From: Neoceratodus forsteri
Lineage: Eukaryota; Chordata; Ceratodontiformes; Ceratodontidae
Direction: 5' to 3'
Assembly (NCBI GenBank): GCA_016271365.2
Contig: CM057456.1
Location: 659,087,501 to 659,151,500 of the forward strand
DNA: 64,000 nt
Part shown: positions 21,102-32,059 of the stretch, one piece after another
Layout: each line of letters opens with the position of its first letter
Numbering within the stretch: position 1 is the first letter of the stretch
Notes under the pieces: model-generated
What the model was told of the DNA's origin: nothing
The model's input: only the letters and a program-made list of their open reading frames with translations
Databases searched by the model: none
Made by a program: the position numbers and the translations under genes

Positions 21102-22477
21102 GCCCGATTCTCACAGGCTTACGCCTGCTGTAACTTGACTTACAGCAATAAAAATGGTGCAAGTAACAAGTTACGCCAGTAGTTACGACAAATGATATTC
21201 TGCAAAGCAGCCTGCAACATGCCACAGGCTGCTTGCGCCAAAGTGGCCTTACGCCACAAGTTATGCCATAAACCCCCTGCAACATGGTGCTAGGGGGTTT
21301 ACAGCAGCAGTTTTGCCATATTCTGGAAGGGCAGCAGCAAATTCCCCCAGGGTGCTATTCTCCAACAACCCACGGAGGAGCTCAGCCGACTTACAGTTAC
21401 ACTGGCATTTAGCTAGTGTACCTGTGCTTACGCCGTCCAGGAGTTGCGGCAGTGTGCACCCGACCAATCCCCGAAGGACATGGCATACTCCCCCACCAAT
21501 GCCCTGCAGGTCTCTGCATGCCCCCAAATGCCTCGTCCCTGAGTTGTGGCACAACAACCCCACAGGGCATGGCATGTCCCCCAAATGCTTGCTCCTCGAA
21601 ATGCACATAATGACACCCCAAAGGGCTGAGCATGACCCCCCCAGCCCAGATCCCCGAAGTGCCACGTGATTACATGCCCTCAACGATCCTTGAGGGCCAT
21701 GGCCCTCACTCGGTAATGCCAGATCATCTTCCACTCCCACCCTACCTAGATGGCACTGATACAACCCTCCTTCTTATCTCTGCTGCCAGTCACCTACTGA
21801 GCCCCATTTGTGCGCGTACCACTGTACAGTACATAGTACACGCAATTACTGTTTTGTGCATGTACTATGTACTGTACAGTAGTACAAGCACGGATGGAGC
21901 TCAGTCAGTGGCTGGCAGCGGACGTGAGAGGAGGGTGTGCCAGTCACCGTTTGGGTAGGGGTGGGACCGAGGTGGTCTGGCATTACCAGGTGGGGGGCCA
22001 CAAGACTACCAGGGATTGTTGGGGGGAGAATGTGATATGCAGCACTTCAGGGATCAGGGCTTGGGGGGCCACTAGACTGCCATGGATGACAGGGATGTGT
22101 GTGATTTGTGTCTTTTACATTGTGCACTACTGCACAGACCGGGTTTGGGGCTTGGGGGTCCGCTAGCCCTGTGAGGCAACTGTACTGCACTTTACGGGGT
22201 TTGTGGCAAGGGGGTCTGTGAGCTCTTTGGAGTTGATTGCTGGATTACTGTGGGATTGGTGGCATGGGGGGGCACTTGTGCTCTTCCATGTCCAGTGCAG
22301 CGGCTTGCGACAACCTAGTCAGGTATGCCATCTGTTTGGTGTACCTGTTGGGTTGCTTCAAGTGTGCAGACTGCTGGGGACCCTGCCCATTGCAGAATTG
22401 GAGTAGGGTCCTTGAGACAATTGCACCCTCATATGTCTCAACTTGTGACATGCATAGGGGTGCTACTGGAATTGGGC
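21102..22477. mobile_element. Harbinger-like non-autonomous element H2
   Basis: Starts GGGCCCGATTCTCA and ends GGAATTGGGCCC; these are imperfect inverted repeats about 12 bp long. AAT lies on both sides as a possible 3-bp target duplication. Its centre (21,820-21,885) is an inverted repeat built on TGTACAGTAC and ACATAGTACA. Diverged versions of CCACTAGACTGCCATGGA occur in the right half. No transposase frame was recognised; the open frames inside lack any known domain. Confidence 0.5.
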
Positions 22478-23084
22478 CCAATGACTAGAAACATAGTTAT
22501 ACAGTTCAAATAAGTTAGTATAAAGGGACTATTTTTTCTCTGAAATGTTTGAAAACTGCAGTTTTTAAAGAGCAGCCGATGCCTTTAGGAAAACTTTTAA
22601 AAACATAGTATTCAGACACAGTTAAGCTGTTATTTCATATGTCATCTATACATTTTATAAATTTCTCTTGTTCATATTTTATTACTGAAGAATTCCAGAA
22701 AAAAGATCTGTATCTCTTAGAATTCATCTGCCTCTATAACGTATTCCCTACATGAAATTACAATGTTCTGTTTTGACAGCACAGTCTATTGCCATGGGAA
22801 TAACGGTGTTATCACGACCAAAGTATTGTGATATCAAGTTGGGAAGAAGCAACAGCAGTGGATGAACCCGCAAGGAACAACAATCCTGTTTTCATGCTTA
22901 TGACCACAGTAATAAATAATGGGGATAAGAAATACAAAGTCAATGAGAAATTTAAAGCTGCTTTGTGTCCATATAGTGGTGCTTTTCAATGTTCTTCTTG
23001 AGGCATTGGTGACTCTTTAAAGTTCAAATAAAAAAAAAAATTAACTTCAATCTGTCTCCAGGCTAGGATTTAGTGCCCATTTTA
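22478..23084. other. Unassigned AT-rich stretch
   Basis: No gene or clear repeat seen. An A tract after CAAATA at 23,026-23,040 could be the tail of an old retroposon. Confidence 0.4.
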
Positions 23085-23315
23085 TAAACCCAATAACACA
23101 CTCCAAAGTGTGGGTTATGTCCTGATAAGAGCACGCCCAGGTACAAAAGGCACTTGGTGCAAGCGCCTTGTGCCTAATAACAAACCTAGTGGTGTGTTAT
23201 TGCTTGCATCTTGTACAGTTGCCAGTGATCTCTCGTAATTCTTACTCATGGCTTCACCACTCGTGAGGTTATTTGAGGTCACTAGCAACTATACAAGATA
23301 AATGCATCATCACAC
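23085..23315. repeat. Palindromic MITE with CAGTTGCCAGTGA arm
   Basis: Inverted pieces CCAATAACACACT / GTGTGTTATTG and a second set TGTACAGTTGCCAGTGA / TCACTAGCAACTATACA. The second set recurs at 28,040-28,130. Confidence 0.65.
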
Positions 23316-23359
23316 ACTGACCCCCTGCATATCCCATATCTATTTATCTATCTATATAT

Positions 23360-23360
<1 letters not shown>

Positions 23361-23404
<44 letters not shown>

Positions 23405-23465
23405 TGTATATATATGTGTATATATATTATATGTATATATATATATAGACACACATATACACATA
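23361..23465. repeat. (TG)n-(TA)n microsatellite
   Basis: About 17 TG units from 23,361 run into a TATATG/TATA stretch to about 23,465. The long minus-strand frame here encodes only Ile-His/Thr-His repeats and is not a gene. Confidence 0.9.
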
Positions 23466-23609
23466 TATAAAATGGGTAGGAAAGATCATGTCTGCTGATT
23501 GGTGGAAACACATCACATGACCGTGCATATATCAGAGTGCGGCCACACACCTGCACTTTCACCCTCTTCTAAAACAATTTTGCCATTTTATAAGCTAGAT
23601 AACCCACTC

Positions 23610-23785
23610 TAGGGTGTGTATAGATATAGATAACCCACTGTAAGTTGTGGGGTCACGCTCTGATATACGCACGCCTTGGGTGGTTGATCCACTCGGCCTG
23701 TGGTCTGGTACGTAACATTGCACATCAAGGCATGCGTATATCAGAGCGCGACCCCACACCTTACAGTGGGTTATCTATATCTACA
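23610..23785. repeat. Foldback MITE with ACTCGGCCTG loop
   Basis: The left arm TAACCCACTGTAAGTTGTGG with TCTGATATACGCACGCC pairs with the right arm GGCATGCGTATATCAGAGCG and TTACAGTGGGTTATCTAT. The loop holds CCACTCGGCCTGTGGTCTGG, a loop type shared with other foldbacks in the window. Confidence 0.82.
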
Positions 23786-24025
23786 TATATATTCATAGTT
23801 ATGATGAGGTAAATAGCAGAACGTCAGAAAATGCTTTTGGACATGTACTTTGCTGTGTTTCAAACAGTTTAATTGGTTAATGCTTACATTGACTTTCTTT
23901 GTTCCAAACAACTGTAAATACACTGTACATGACACATCCATGAACTGTCATGGTCACACACAATGTAATAAAAACAATACTGTTAGTGCTTGCAGATACA
24001 ATTACTGTATGGATAGTAGCAGCAA

Positions 24026-25200
24026 GGCACACCTGGGGCCCAATTTTCAAATGTTGGCAATGGCACAAACACCGTTTAACAATGCAATATGGATGTTGCG
24101 CTGAAGCCACATAGTCAGAAGCCTAGTTAATAACAGTGCAGTGGGCTTGTGCCAGGGCAAACAGTGGAGGGGTGCACATGTATGGAAATCACTGGGCAGG
24201 GAACCGAATATCTGTGCATTGCGATATTCAGTTTATCTGCTCCACGGGCACTTTCTGCAGTAACCTTGCATGAAGTAAACACCACCTACCCACTGTTGCC
24301 TTCATCTGCCGCAAGCTTTACAACAGCTGGAGATAGTGCATTGGCACCCTCACAGCACATTATTTATAATTATTTATAATAAGCAACGTGCTCACTGACA
24401 CTGTCAGAAGGCGGGGTGGCCTAGGAGGTATGTGGTGGGGCTATGTCTCCTATTGTTATTTGTTCGTGACTCAGACTGTACAGTACAGGGCACTGTATTG
24501 CGGGTCGATGGTGCCGGGGTGGGTGGTTAAGTGGGCCCACTACCTGTGATGTGGTAGACTGTGACAGCATACACCAATATGTATTGGACAGGGAGCCAGG
24601 GCTTTGTGGTTGGGGTAGTGTGGGGCTACTTGTCAGTGGAGTTGCACGTTTCTGGTGGGCCACATGCCCCCCTGTGGTTGTAACACAACATGGTTGATGA
24701 CGCTTTCATGTGACTAGGAATGAGTGGGGTGAGGGATCAGTGGATTCCATTGAAAGACTTATCATTTACCGGGATAGTCTTCAGTTGGAGGAGAGTGCCA
24801 CTATACACCATGGTTTACTGTCATCAGGAATGGTCGTGAACCACCAGGTGAAAGGTTGTCAACTGTGGAAAGGGTCCACTGTTAACCATAAAATTACTGT
24901 TTTTTAAATTCAGTTACTTTGTTGACCCTTCCATCAATACCAGTGGCATTTCATGAACGTGGCACCACTAGTAGCAGCGCAGAGAACAATAACATGCATC
25001 TGCCATCAGAGATGTGGAGACGCAGTGGGATGTAATGTAGTGTTACCCAATACAGATCAAGTAACAAATCTTGTTTCCAACGTACATGTCCTGGGGGTGT
25101 ACCAAGAACACGTATGCGGTGGAAATTGATCAGGCATTGTAAGCATTGTGTCAATACAGCGCCAAGGACTGTAAGTGGAAAAAATACCAGCAATGTTCTG
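24026..25200. mobile_element. Possible Harbinger-like element H3 (diverged)
   Basis: Starts GGGGCCCAATTTTCAAA, like the other H elements. It has a central CTGTACAGTAC near 24,477 and a diverged CCACTATACACCATGG near 24,797. I could not find its other terminus, so the right limit is a guess. No coding sequence recognised. Confidence 0.35.
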
Positions 25201-25227
25201 CGACACAGACCAGTGTCTGACGCAGGT

Positions 25228-25307
25228 TATTTTCACTATCCATTTATTTTTGCTATGTTCGCTATTGCTGAAAATCAGCGAAAATAAATGTATAGTGAAA
25301 AAAAGAA
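25228..25307. repeat. Inverted repeat
   Basis: TTTTCACTATCCATTTATTT at 25,228 onward pairs with AAATAAATGTATAGTGAAAA ending about 25,300, around a loop with CTGAAAATCAG. Confidence 0.75.
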
Positions 25308-25876
25308 ATAGATGTGATTACCAGTATTGAAGAGTAAGCTGCCTGTGCTAATTCTGTTGAACGCAAATATGGATAGAAGGTTGATTCACGCTAAATATAA
25401 CGGGCACTAATTCAACCTGCTATACAGTATTTATTTACTTTTTTATTTGTCATATTTTTCCCTTGGGCATGCTATTGTCTGATGTGCCGCTTTGGGTGAA
25501 CCATTTCCAAATGATGGCAAGAGTTACAGCAGGCTAAAATGGGTAAAAGGAAAAAGTTCTTCTGAGTGCAATTGTTTTTTCAAGTGAAAAGGGGAAAAAA
25601 GGGAACGTATTCGGCCGCTTTGTAAAATAGTCCCTGAGAAGGAAAGCAGACTGTATGGCTATGATGCAAACAGAAATGTCACAGATACACCACAGAGGTA
25701 ATTTGTGACTTTTCTTGTGTGTAGAAATGCCTTGTGCCCCTGCGTGTCACCTGTACTTAACATTCCTTCCCCCAATAGAAGACGTTACTGCAACTGCAAA
25801 GGCATGTTCCAGGAACTTGCACCGCTGTGAGCCACACCATCCCTCAGCATTCTTAGCAAACTGCATTGTTGCTCAG
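25308..25876. other. Unassigned stretch
   Basis: No gene or repeat recognised. An open frame that starts here continues through the minisatellite downstream and is not regarded as a gene. Confidence 0.4.
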
Positions 25877-26330
25877 CGTGCTCACCGGGGCCCGTACCCA
25901 CTCCACTCACTCTCATGCTATCGGGCTCACCGGGGCCCGTACCCATTCCACTCACTCTCATGCTATCGGGCTCACCGGGCCCGTACCCATTCCACTCACT
26001 CTCATGCTATCGGCTCACCGGGCCCGCACTCCATTCCATCACTCATGCTATCGGGCTCACCGGGCCCATACCCATTCCACTCACTCATGCTATCTGGGCT
26101 CACCGGGCCCGCACCCATTCCACTCACTCATGTCAGGCTCACCAGGCCCGCACTCCATTCCACTCACTCATGCTATCGGGCTCACCGGGCCCGCACTCCA
26201 CCCATTCACTCATGCTATCGGGCTCACGGGGCCTGCACCCATTCCACTCACCTCATGCCATCGGGCTCACCGGGCCCATACCCATTCCACTCACCTCATG
26301 CTATCGGGCTCACTGTTGCCGCACTCGGGC
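25877..26330. repeat. ~45-bp minisatellite (about 11 units)
   Basis: Tandem copies of a unit built on GGGCTCACCGGGCCCGTACC and ATTCCACTCACTCATGCTAT, with unit lengths of about 37-49 bp. All three forward frames stay open because the repeats lack stops, which explains frames of up to 280 codons here. The last unit degenerates at GCTCACTGTTGCCGCACT. Confidence 0.9.
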
Positions 26331-26386
26331 TGAGGTGTGTCCTCTTGCTATCTTTCTTACTCTGTCTCCAACTCAACCACTGTGGG

Positions 26387-26387
<1 letters not shown>

Positions 26388-26441
<54 letters not shown>

Positions 26442-26552
26442 TCTCTCTCATTGCCTGTTTGACAACACTACAAGAGAAGTGGCACTCCACGGACAGAGTG
26501 GGCACCACCAGAGAGAGAGTGAGAGAGACAGAGAGAGACACAGAGAGCAGTC
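26388..26552. repeat. (CT)n and (GA)n microsatellites
   Basis: A pure CT run from about 26,390 to 26,436 with interruptions to 26,450 is followed about 60 bp later by AGAGAGAGAGTGAGAGAGAC. The two runs are complementary and could pair. Confidence 0.9.
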
Positions 26553-26859
26553 TGTAAAGTTAGTTATAGTTCTGTGCACAAACTGTGACATAGCTTAAAC
26601 TCCAAGTACTGGTTCCATGAACTGAACTGTAATAGAATGCTGCCCTTATGAAAATAAAACAATAAAAAATGTAGTTTTTCTAATTGCTTTTATTTGGGCA
26701 CAGCTAAATATTGATCATTTAGGGGACTGTATATCATTTATTGTAACAGGCACTTCATAAACAACTGCCAATTAGAAATGATTTCCTGACCTCTGTAACT
26801 AAATTTTAAGATGTTTAATGAACACAAGGGATATGTAGGAGTGACTGAGTGATAACTCA

Positions 26860-27545
26860 TTTATAATAACTGGTTATCATTTTTTCCCATTGGGGAAACC
26901 AGGTTATAATTCCATCATTATAACCAGCTGGTTATAATGATGAACATGCCCCCAGTTTCCCATTGCACAGGGCATGCACCAGCTTCCGCTCGTCCCTTGT
27001 GGTAGCCAGTAGCCACGAACGTCCTCTTCACTGCCGTCCTGCTCCTCAAGCCTGTGCAGTTCTCCGGAGTAGGAGACAGGTGTGTTAGTTTTTTTAAACA
27101 AAAATGTGTGTGTGGCACAACATTTATTTTCCAGTGAGGGAAAAAAAAAACAACACACTGGTTTATGTCTGGAGCCTTGCCCGCAGACCACGCTGAAACC
27201 CCGAGTCTATGGCTCAGCGCTGTGAAGAAATGCATTTATTTTGTGTAATTGCTGTGGCAAAAAAATTATCTCCAGCAATTATACAAAATAAAGGATGGGT
27301 AGGGGTTAAAAACTCAGATTTTACCAACCCTCTTGGGGTGGGATGCCTGAATAAACCCCTTGAGCTTCACTCTCGGGGTTTATGTGGCATCCCATCCCTC
27401 GGAAGGGGGGTGTAAAATCCTCGTTATAACTCCCTACCCATCCATTATTCTCTATATAATAACTGGGGAGCCTTTTCTCCCATGGGGAAACCCGATTGTA
27501 ATTCACCATTGTAACCTGCAGGTTATAACAGCGAACACATGCTGG
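26860..27545. repeat. Composite palindromic MITE (family M2, copy 1)
   Basis: The outer parts (26,866-26,942 and 27,460-27,535) share TAACTGG...CCCATKGGGAAACC and GGTTATAA motifs. The inner part has TTGTGTAATTGCTGTGG/CAGCAATTATACAAA and a hairpin GATGCCTGAATAAACCCC / GGGGTTTATGTGGCATCC with loop TTGAGCTTCACTCTC. The same inner hairpin recurs at 27,811-28,035 and 36,178-36,400. Confidence 0.7.
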
Positions 27546-27810
27546 GTTTTCCTCACTCCACACATACGCCTACTACCGCTCTCCCCCGACACAGTGCTGG
27601 AAACAGTACTAGAAGAAAGCTAGCTGCCTCACTCTGTCTCTCTGCAGTAAGCCAAGGATCCATAAACTGCACCCACTCCATTAAATAAATGCCTCCCAGC
27701 AGTTGAGTAATCCATGGAAAAACGTAAAAAAGAAAAATAAAGGTTTCAGCGGCTACGCAGCAGTACAGGCTGCAAACAGCACTTCATTCCAACTGGACCA
27801 TGGCTGTTCT

Positions 27811-28035
27811 ATTTTATATAATTGCTGTGGTGAGAAAAGGTTCCCAAGCAGTTATATAAAATAAAACATGGGATGGTGTGTTTAACTTTTAACTCGAGAT
27901 TTTACATACCCCCTCGGTGTCAGATGCTTAAAATAAACTCCTCGAACTTCACTCTTGGGGTTTATGTAGCATCCAACACCTTGGGGGGGTGTAAAATTCT
28001 CCTTACAGACACCACCCCATATATTATTCTATATA
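27811..28035. repeat. Palindromic MITE family M2, copy 2
   Basis: TTTTATATAATTGCTGTGG with CAGTTATATAAAATAAAA, then the hairpin ending GGGGTTTATGTAGCATCCAA with loop CTCGAACTTCACTCTTG. Confidence 0.72.
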
Positions 28036-28039
28036 TCTG

Positions 28040-28150
28040 GTGCAGTTGCCAGTGATGTCAAGTAACCTTATAAGTGATGAAGCCACAAGTGACGGTTACA
28101 AGTGGTCACTGGCAACTGTACCAGATAAATGAGTTATCACACAGTCGCAA
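28040..28150. repeat. Foldback MITE
   Basis: TCTGGTGCAGTTGCCAGTGA pairs with TCACTGGCAACTGTACCAGA around a short GTAACC...GGTTAC inner stem. It is related to 23,215-23,310. Confidence 0.82.
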
Positions 28151-28918
28151 CAGGCCTTTCCATGTGTAGGTAGGTGTTTTATTTTATTTTTGTGTATTTT
28201 TTCTGTTTTGATGTGGTACTCTTGTTGTGCCACTTGAATCTTCCACTGTTCTCCCAGTGTTGTCAATGGGATTTTGTGTAATGCTTCCTATTGGTTGCGA
28301 GACTTCTCTTTCTTGTTTTCTATTGGTCAGTTGTGTGTGGGAGGTGTGGTTACTGTTATGTTTGATTGACGGCTTTTGTTTGGGATGGCTGTGATGTGAC
28401 TGGTCAGTGGTCATGGCTTTAGTTACCTGAAGTTTTCTATCGGATGGTGGGTGAGACCAGAGGTTGTGACACAGTTGTGGGATGTTTGGTGGCAGCAGCA
28501 TGCTAGTGGAGTCATGGAGAGGGCGGAACAGAGTGCGATGGACATCCAAGGATGTTGCATGGATTTCTGGGAGAAATTTACTCGGACAGTGATTTTTGTA
28601 GCCTGTGGAGGAATGCGGCAGATCGACGGATTGGTGACACCTCGGGTGTGTTTTAGGTAGCATTTCTTGTGAGGAGGACTTGGAGTTATCTGTCTTTGAC
28701 AGAAAGGCTGGCGTGGATCAAGGAGAAGTCTTCGGAGGTACTGGAGGAGTTTGCAAATGTCAGGGAGAAGTTCCATGGATTCAGGACCTCTGGATACTGG
28801 TGGATTTCTTCCGTGGTTGACATGGACTTCTTCTTGGATTTCTTCTGTAGTCAGTATGGATGTCTTCTTGGATTTCGTTCTGCTTTCTTTGTGTAGATAT
28901 TTTTTTTATTTCTGTTTT
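28151..28918. other. Unassigned stretch with long but anonymous frames
   Basis: A 159-codon minus-strand frame (28,184-28,663) and short plus-strand frames are present. None shows a recognisable domain, and both strands are open in the same place. I do not call a gene. Confidence 0.4.
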
Positions 28919-29066
28919 TTTACCATGTGAAAAGTGGGTTACGACATGAACAGTCACAATGTTTTCACCCTTCTAGGATTTTCTTTTTTTGTGTGTGTGT
29001 TTTCACCATGTGAAAAGTGGGTTATGACATGAAGAGTCACGTTTTCACCCTTCTGGGATTTTCTTT
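28919..29066. repeat. Two-unit tandem duplication (~75 bp)
   Basis: ACCATGTGAAAAGTGGGTTA, then GACATGAA and TTTTCACCCTTCTRGGATTT, occurs twice in a row with a T/G-rich spacer. Confidence 0.85.
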
Positions 29067-30017
29067 ACATTGGATTTTGGATACTTTGAATACTTGAAAC
29101 CCTGTTTTGCTACTTTTGTGGATTCGTGGAGACAAGGAACACAAGGTAACGGACATTTGAACCATTTATTAAAGGGTGAAATAGTACTTAAAAGTGTGAA
29201 CTTGCCAGCTTTTTTTTTTCAGCAAATTTATCTTTTTGTAAATGTTTTAACTTTTAGAAACAGGTTGGACAGAGACAGTGGGAAGACAGGGTGCTTTTAT
29301 TAATACATATAGGTAGATAATCCTAGTAAGGAATGAGGATAAAAGTCGAAGTAATGAGGAAATAGTGCTATTTTTTTAAACACTTCTTCGACACTAATGT
29401 AGTAGCTATGCTCTAATGTACATGCAACAGTCAAGAATCAATCTTCACAATTGATTGCATTTGCAGTTGGGTGTCAGAAACAGGAAAAAAAAGTCAGTTT
29501 AAGTTCATTTGTTGTATAGTAACATTTCCGTTAATCTGCTGGAAGTTGCAAATCTTTTGGGGATTTTGTGTAGTGCTTTTTGGTTCTTCCTGATCTTGGT
29601 GTTCTTCTGCTAATCCGAGTTGCTGTCAGATTTGATTAGCAGAGGTCTTTTCTTTGTAAAGGAATTGTACTTGTAACCTAGTACTGAGAAAAGGAAAATC
29701 ATAATTGGTACACTATTTATGTATTTTGCACTTAACCTGCAATGAAAAAGGTCACTGAGCATTGCATGTACTCATTTTCCCTTATGTTTGATGAATAGAA
29801 TGTAGTATTAAACAGTGTGGGGGGGGGTTAAAGGAGGGGTGCGATAGAATGGGTGAACATTGCTTTATTTAGAATTGGGATCTTACCTTGGATGATGGTG
29901 AAGCTTATATTTTTAGCCAGCATTAAGGTTTTCTAGGAGTTGGTTCCTAAAATATCAGAAAGGTTGTCAGGAATGGCTGATAGAGGTGTTTCTTTTACAT
30001 GCTAGGTCATTTTCTGA
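29067..30017. other. Unassigned AT-rich stretch; possible 3' flank of the Crypton
   Basis: No gene recognised. Contains a G tract near 29,820. It lies downstream of the minus-strand Crypton and may hold its 3' untranslated end. Confidence 0.4.
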
Positions 30018-32059
30018 CTAAGGGAATTGCAATTCGGATGTGTGATATTTTCTTCTGTTGCTGTCATTTGTTTTAGAGTAACCATTAAGACTATGCAACT
30101 GCTTGTGTCCGAAAATTTGAATTATTTCAGAAGGAGGTATCCCCGACCCGGTGGCGCTAAGGATTGAGGTGCTGGACACCACACCTCGTGCCGCACCGGT
30201 GACCCGGGTTCGAAACAGGCCTGGGACGACGGGGGTCGGCCGGTGGGGAGAAGGATTGAGTGCCCTAATGACTGCTCTCCTTCTCCTGGGAGGGTGGGAT
30301 GAGGTAGCCATGGCTTTGCCAGCTCCTGGCAGCGGCCCGGAGTCATTGCAGGCAGACAGCCCAAAACAGTGGGTCGTCGCGGGCAGGATCAGTCGCGCGG
30401 CGCATGGGAGTACGCACGGCGGCATTATTGGCACCATTGCACGCCTGCCGGGGAAGGGCGTAATACTCCTCAGCATGCAGGATGAGGGTTGGTCCGACAG
30501 TGCTGCGCCGTTCTGACTGCAGATGCTCCCCCTGGACCCGACCCCCCCCAGCTCCGTGGTAGTGGGGTACGTACCCACTGCGGCCATTGTGTGGATCAGT
30601 GGAGGGGGTAGAGCATAGTATTTGGAGCAGCGTGGGAGCGGTGAGACCAGCCTGACATGGGGGGAACCATAGGTAACACCCCCCCAGCCATAGAGGACTC
30701 CAAACAATGTCAACAAAAAAAAAAGGGATCCCAGAGTCTTTCAGTTTTTGCATTAGGTGCTTTCACACTAAGTGGTTAGTTAGTCTCTTGTCCGTTTCAA
30801 TAGATGATTTTGCTATCATTGTTTTAACAATTTCTCCTAGCTTGTGTATGTCCATTAGTTGATTTTTGAGCCATGCACTGGGTGGGTATTGTTTTACATG
30901 ATAGTTAGTAGCTAGGAAGAAGGGGGAGTCGTCAGAGAGACATTGTGCTAGTCTTTTATCTTTGTCGATCAGAGAGTTTTTACTGGGCATTTGTGTGACA
31001 GCTGATAAGCTTGAGGCTTTAGTTTTCTGTAATCATTTGGATCAGCCCCATTCTGGTTTTCATTTGTCTCTCTTGATCATACTAAAGGCACTGTTGCCCA
31101 TTCTTACTGGTTGTAATTGTGATGTCTCCCCACCTCAGGCTACGCATTTCAGTGTTCCCTCTGATGCCGAAGTATGTGCATACAATAATCCACATGGTGT
31201 TCAGTAAGCATCCAGGATTATAAGCCCCTACAAGTTGCTCTTCATATCATTTGTCAATGATGGAGTCAGTTAATTTGTCTGCTGCTAGGGGTTTCAAACC
31301 TTTGCCCTCGCTTTTACACCTTTTTTTTGTCTGGATTGAAGTACCTGCCAGGCCTTTTCAAACAGTCATGAAGTTGACAATGAATGAGTGTAGCCTTTGT
31401 TTTTTTAAATATCTTTCTATGCTTTGGAAGGTGGCCCATAGTGTTAGTGGCTCATACCCTGTCCCCTCGTATTTCTTACAGTTCATAAAGTAGTAACAGA
31501 GGTAGTAGTTGAGTTGTTCTGCTACAATTTCTTGAAGGGGGCATTCCTCTGAGAAATGTTCAGTGAGGTAGTTCTTGTACATGGTGACATAACTGGGGAT
31601 CTTTCTGGTTGTGTTTATGTTTCTCACTTTGTCTATAAAGTTCTGTATGACTTCATCTATTGCTGTGGTGTCCTGTTCTGACGTCGCAGTAGTTTCTTTG
31701 GTGCAGGCACTTGTGAATGATTTGGCATTTGTGCAGAGGTCGGTGTCCATTGAGGACACTAAGGTAGTTGTATCTATGATGGGCTCCGTTGGATCCTCCA
31801 GAGGCTCTGTATCATTTTCCACCTGTGCCATTATTTCCTGCATTTTGATATGGAAGTTGCTGTTTGCGCTTGTTTCTTGGGACATTTTTTCTTTTTTTTT
31901 TACTTTCAGAAATCCTGTTGTATGGTGTTCTTTTGCTCTGTAGCACTCGGTCATCTGCTTTGTGGCGAATTCCACATCTGAGTCAGCATGAGCATTCGAG
32001 GTGCTTCTGTGCTTTAGGTGCGTAAGTTGGCATGTGCACAGCTGTCTGATTGGGATCAT
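30018..32059 (-). pseudogene. Crypton tyrosine recombinase, split by a SINE
   Basis: A minus-strand DNA-transposon recombinase of the Crypton type (related to the DUF3504 domain found in QRICH1/ZMYM proteins). The N-terminal frame (32,059-31,358) ends with a core-binding-like region (KIPSYVTMYKNYLTEH and GYEPLTLWATFQSIERYLKK). Decayed sequence follows with YFGIRGNTE near 31,160 (catalytic-type Arg), SPFFLATNYHVKQ near 30,920, and TNHLV-stop-K near 30,770, where the Arg of the H-x-x-R box is replaced by TGA. The SINE at 30,144-30,724 interrupts the gene. Left of it the frame continues IPPSEIIQIFGHKQLHSLNG then Tyr (codon about 30,078-30,080). Assignment is by motif order and spacing. Confidence 0.82.
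30144..30724 (+). mobile_element. tRNA-related SINE, ~580-bp family, copy 3, inside the Crypton
   Basis: The best-preserved copy. It starts CGACCCGGTGGCGCTAAGG (A-box-like segment about 30,151-30,162) and has B box GGTTCGAAAC at 30,207-30,216, then shared blocks GGATTGAGTGCCCTAATG and CTCCTTCTCCTGGGAGGG. It ends in a 10-A tail (30,715-30,724). Target duplications are GGTATCCC (30,136-30,143) and GGGATCCC (30,725-30,732), 7 of 8 alike. They coincide with the codons where the Crypton frame is cut. Confidence 0.87.

Noticed and set aside
23359..23562. Minus-strand frame rich in Ile, His, Tyr and Thr
   Set aside because: Translation of a (TG)n-(TA)n microsatellite.
25715..26598. Open frames of 155-280 codons in all three forward frames
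   Set aside because: They run through the 45-bp minisatellite and a CT microsatellite; openness in every frame comes from repeats without stops.
28184..28663. 159-codon minus-strand frame
   Set aside because: No recognisable domain, low-complexity composition, and the opposite strand is also open; not enough to call a gene.
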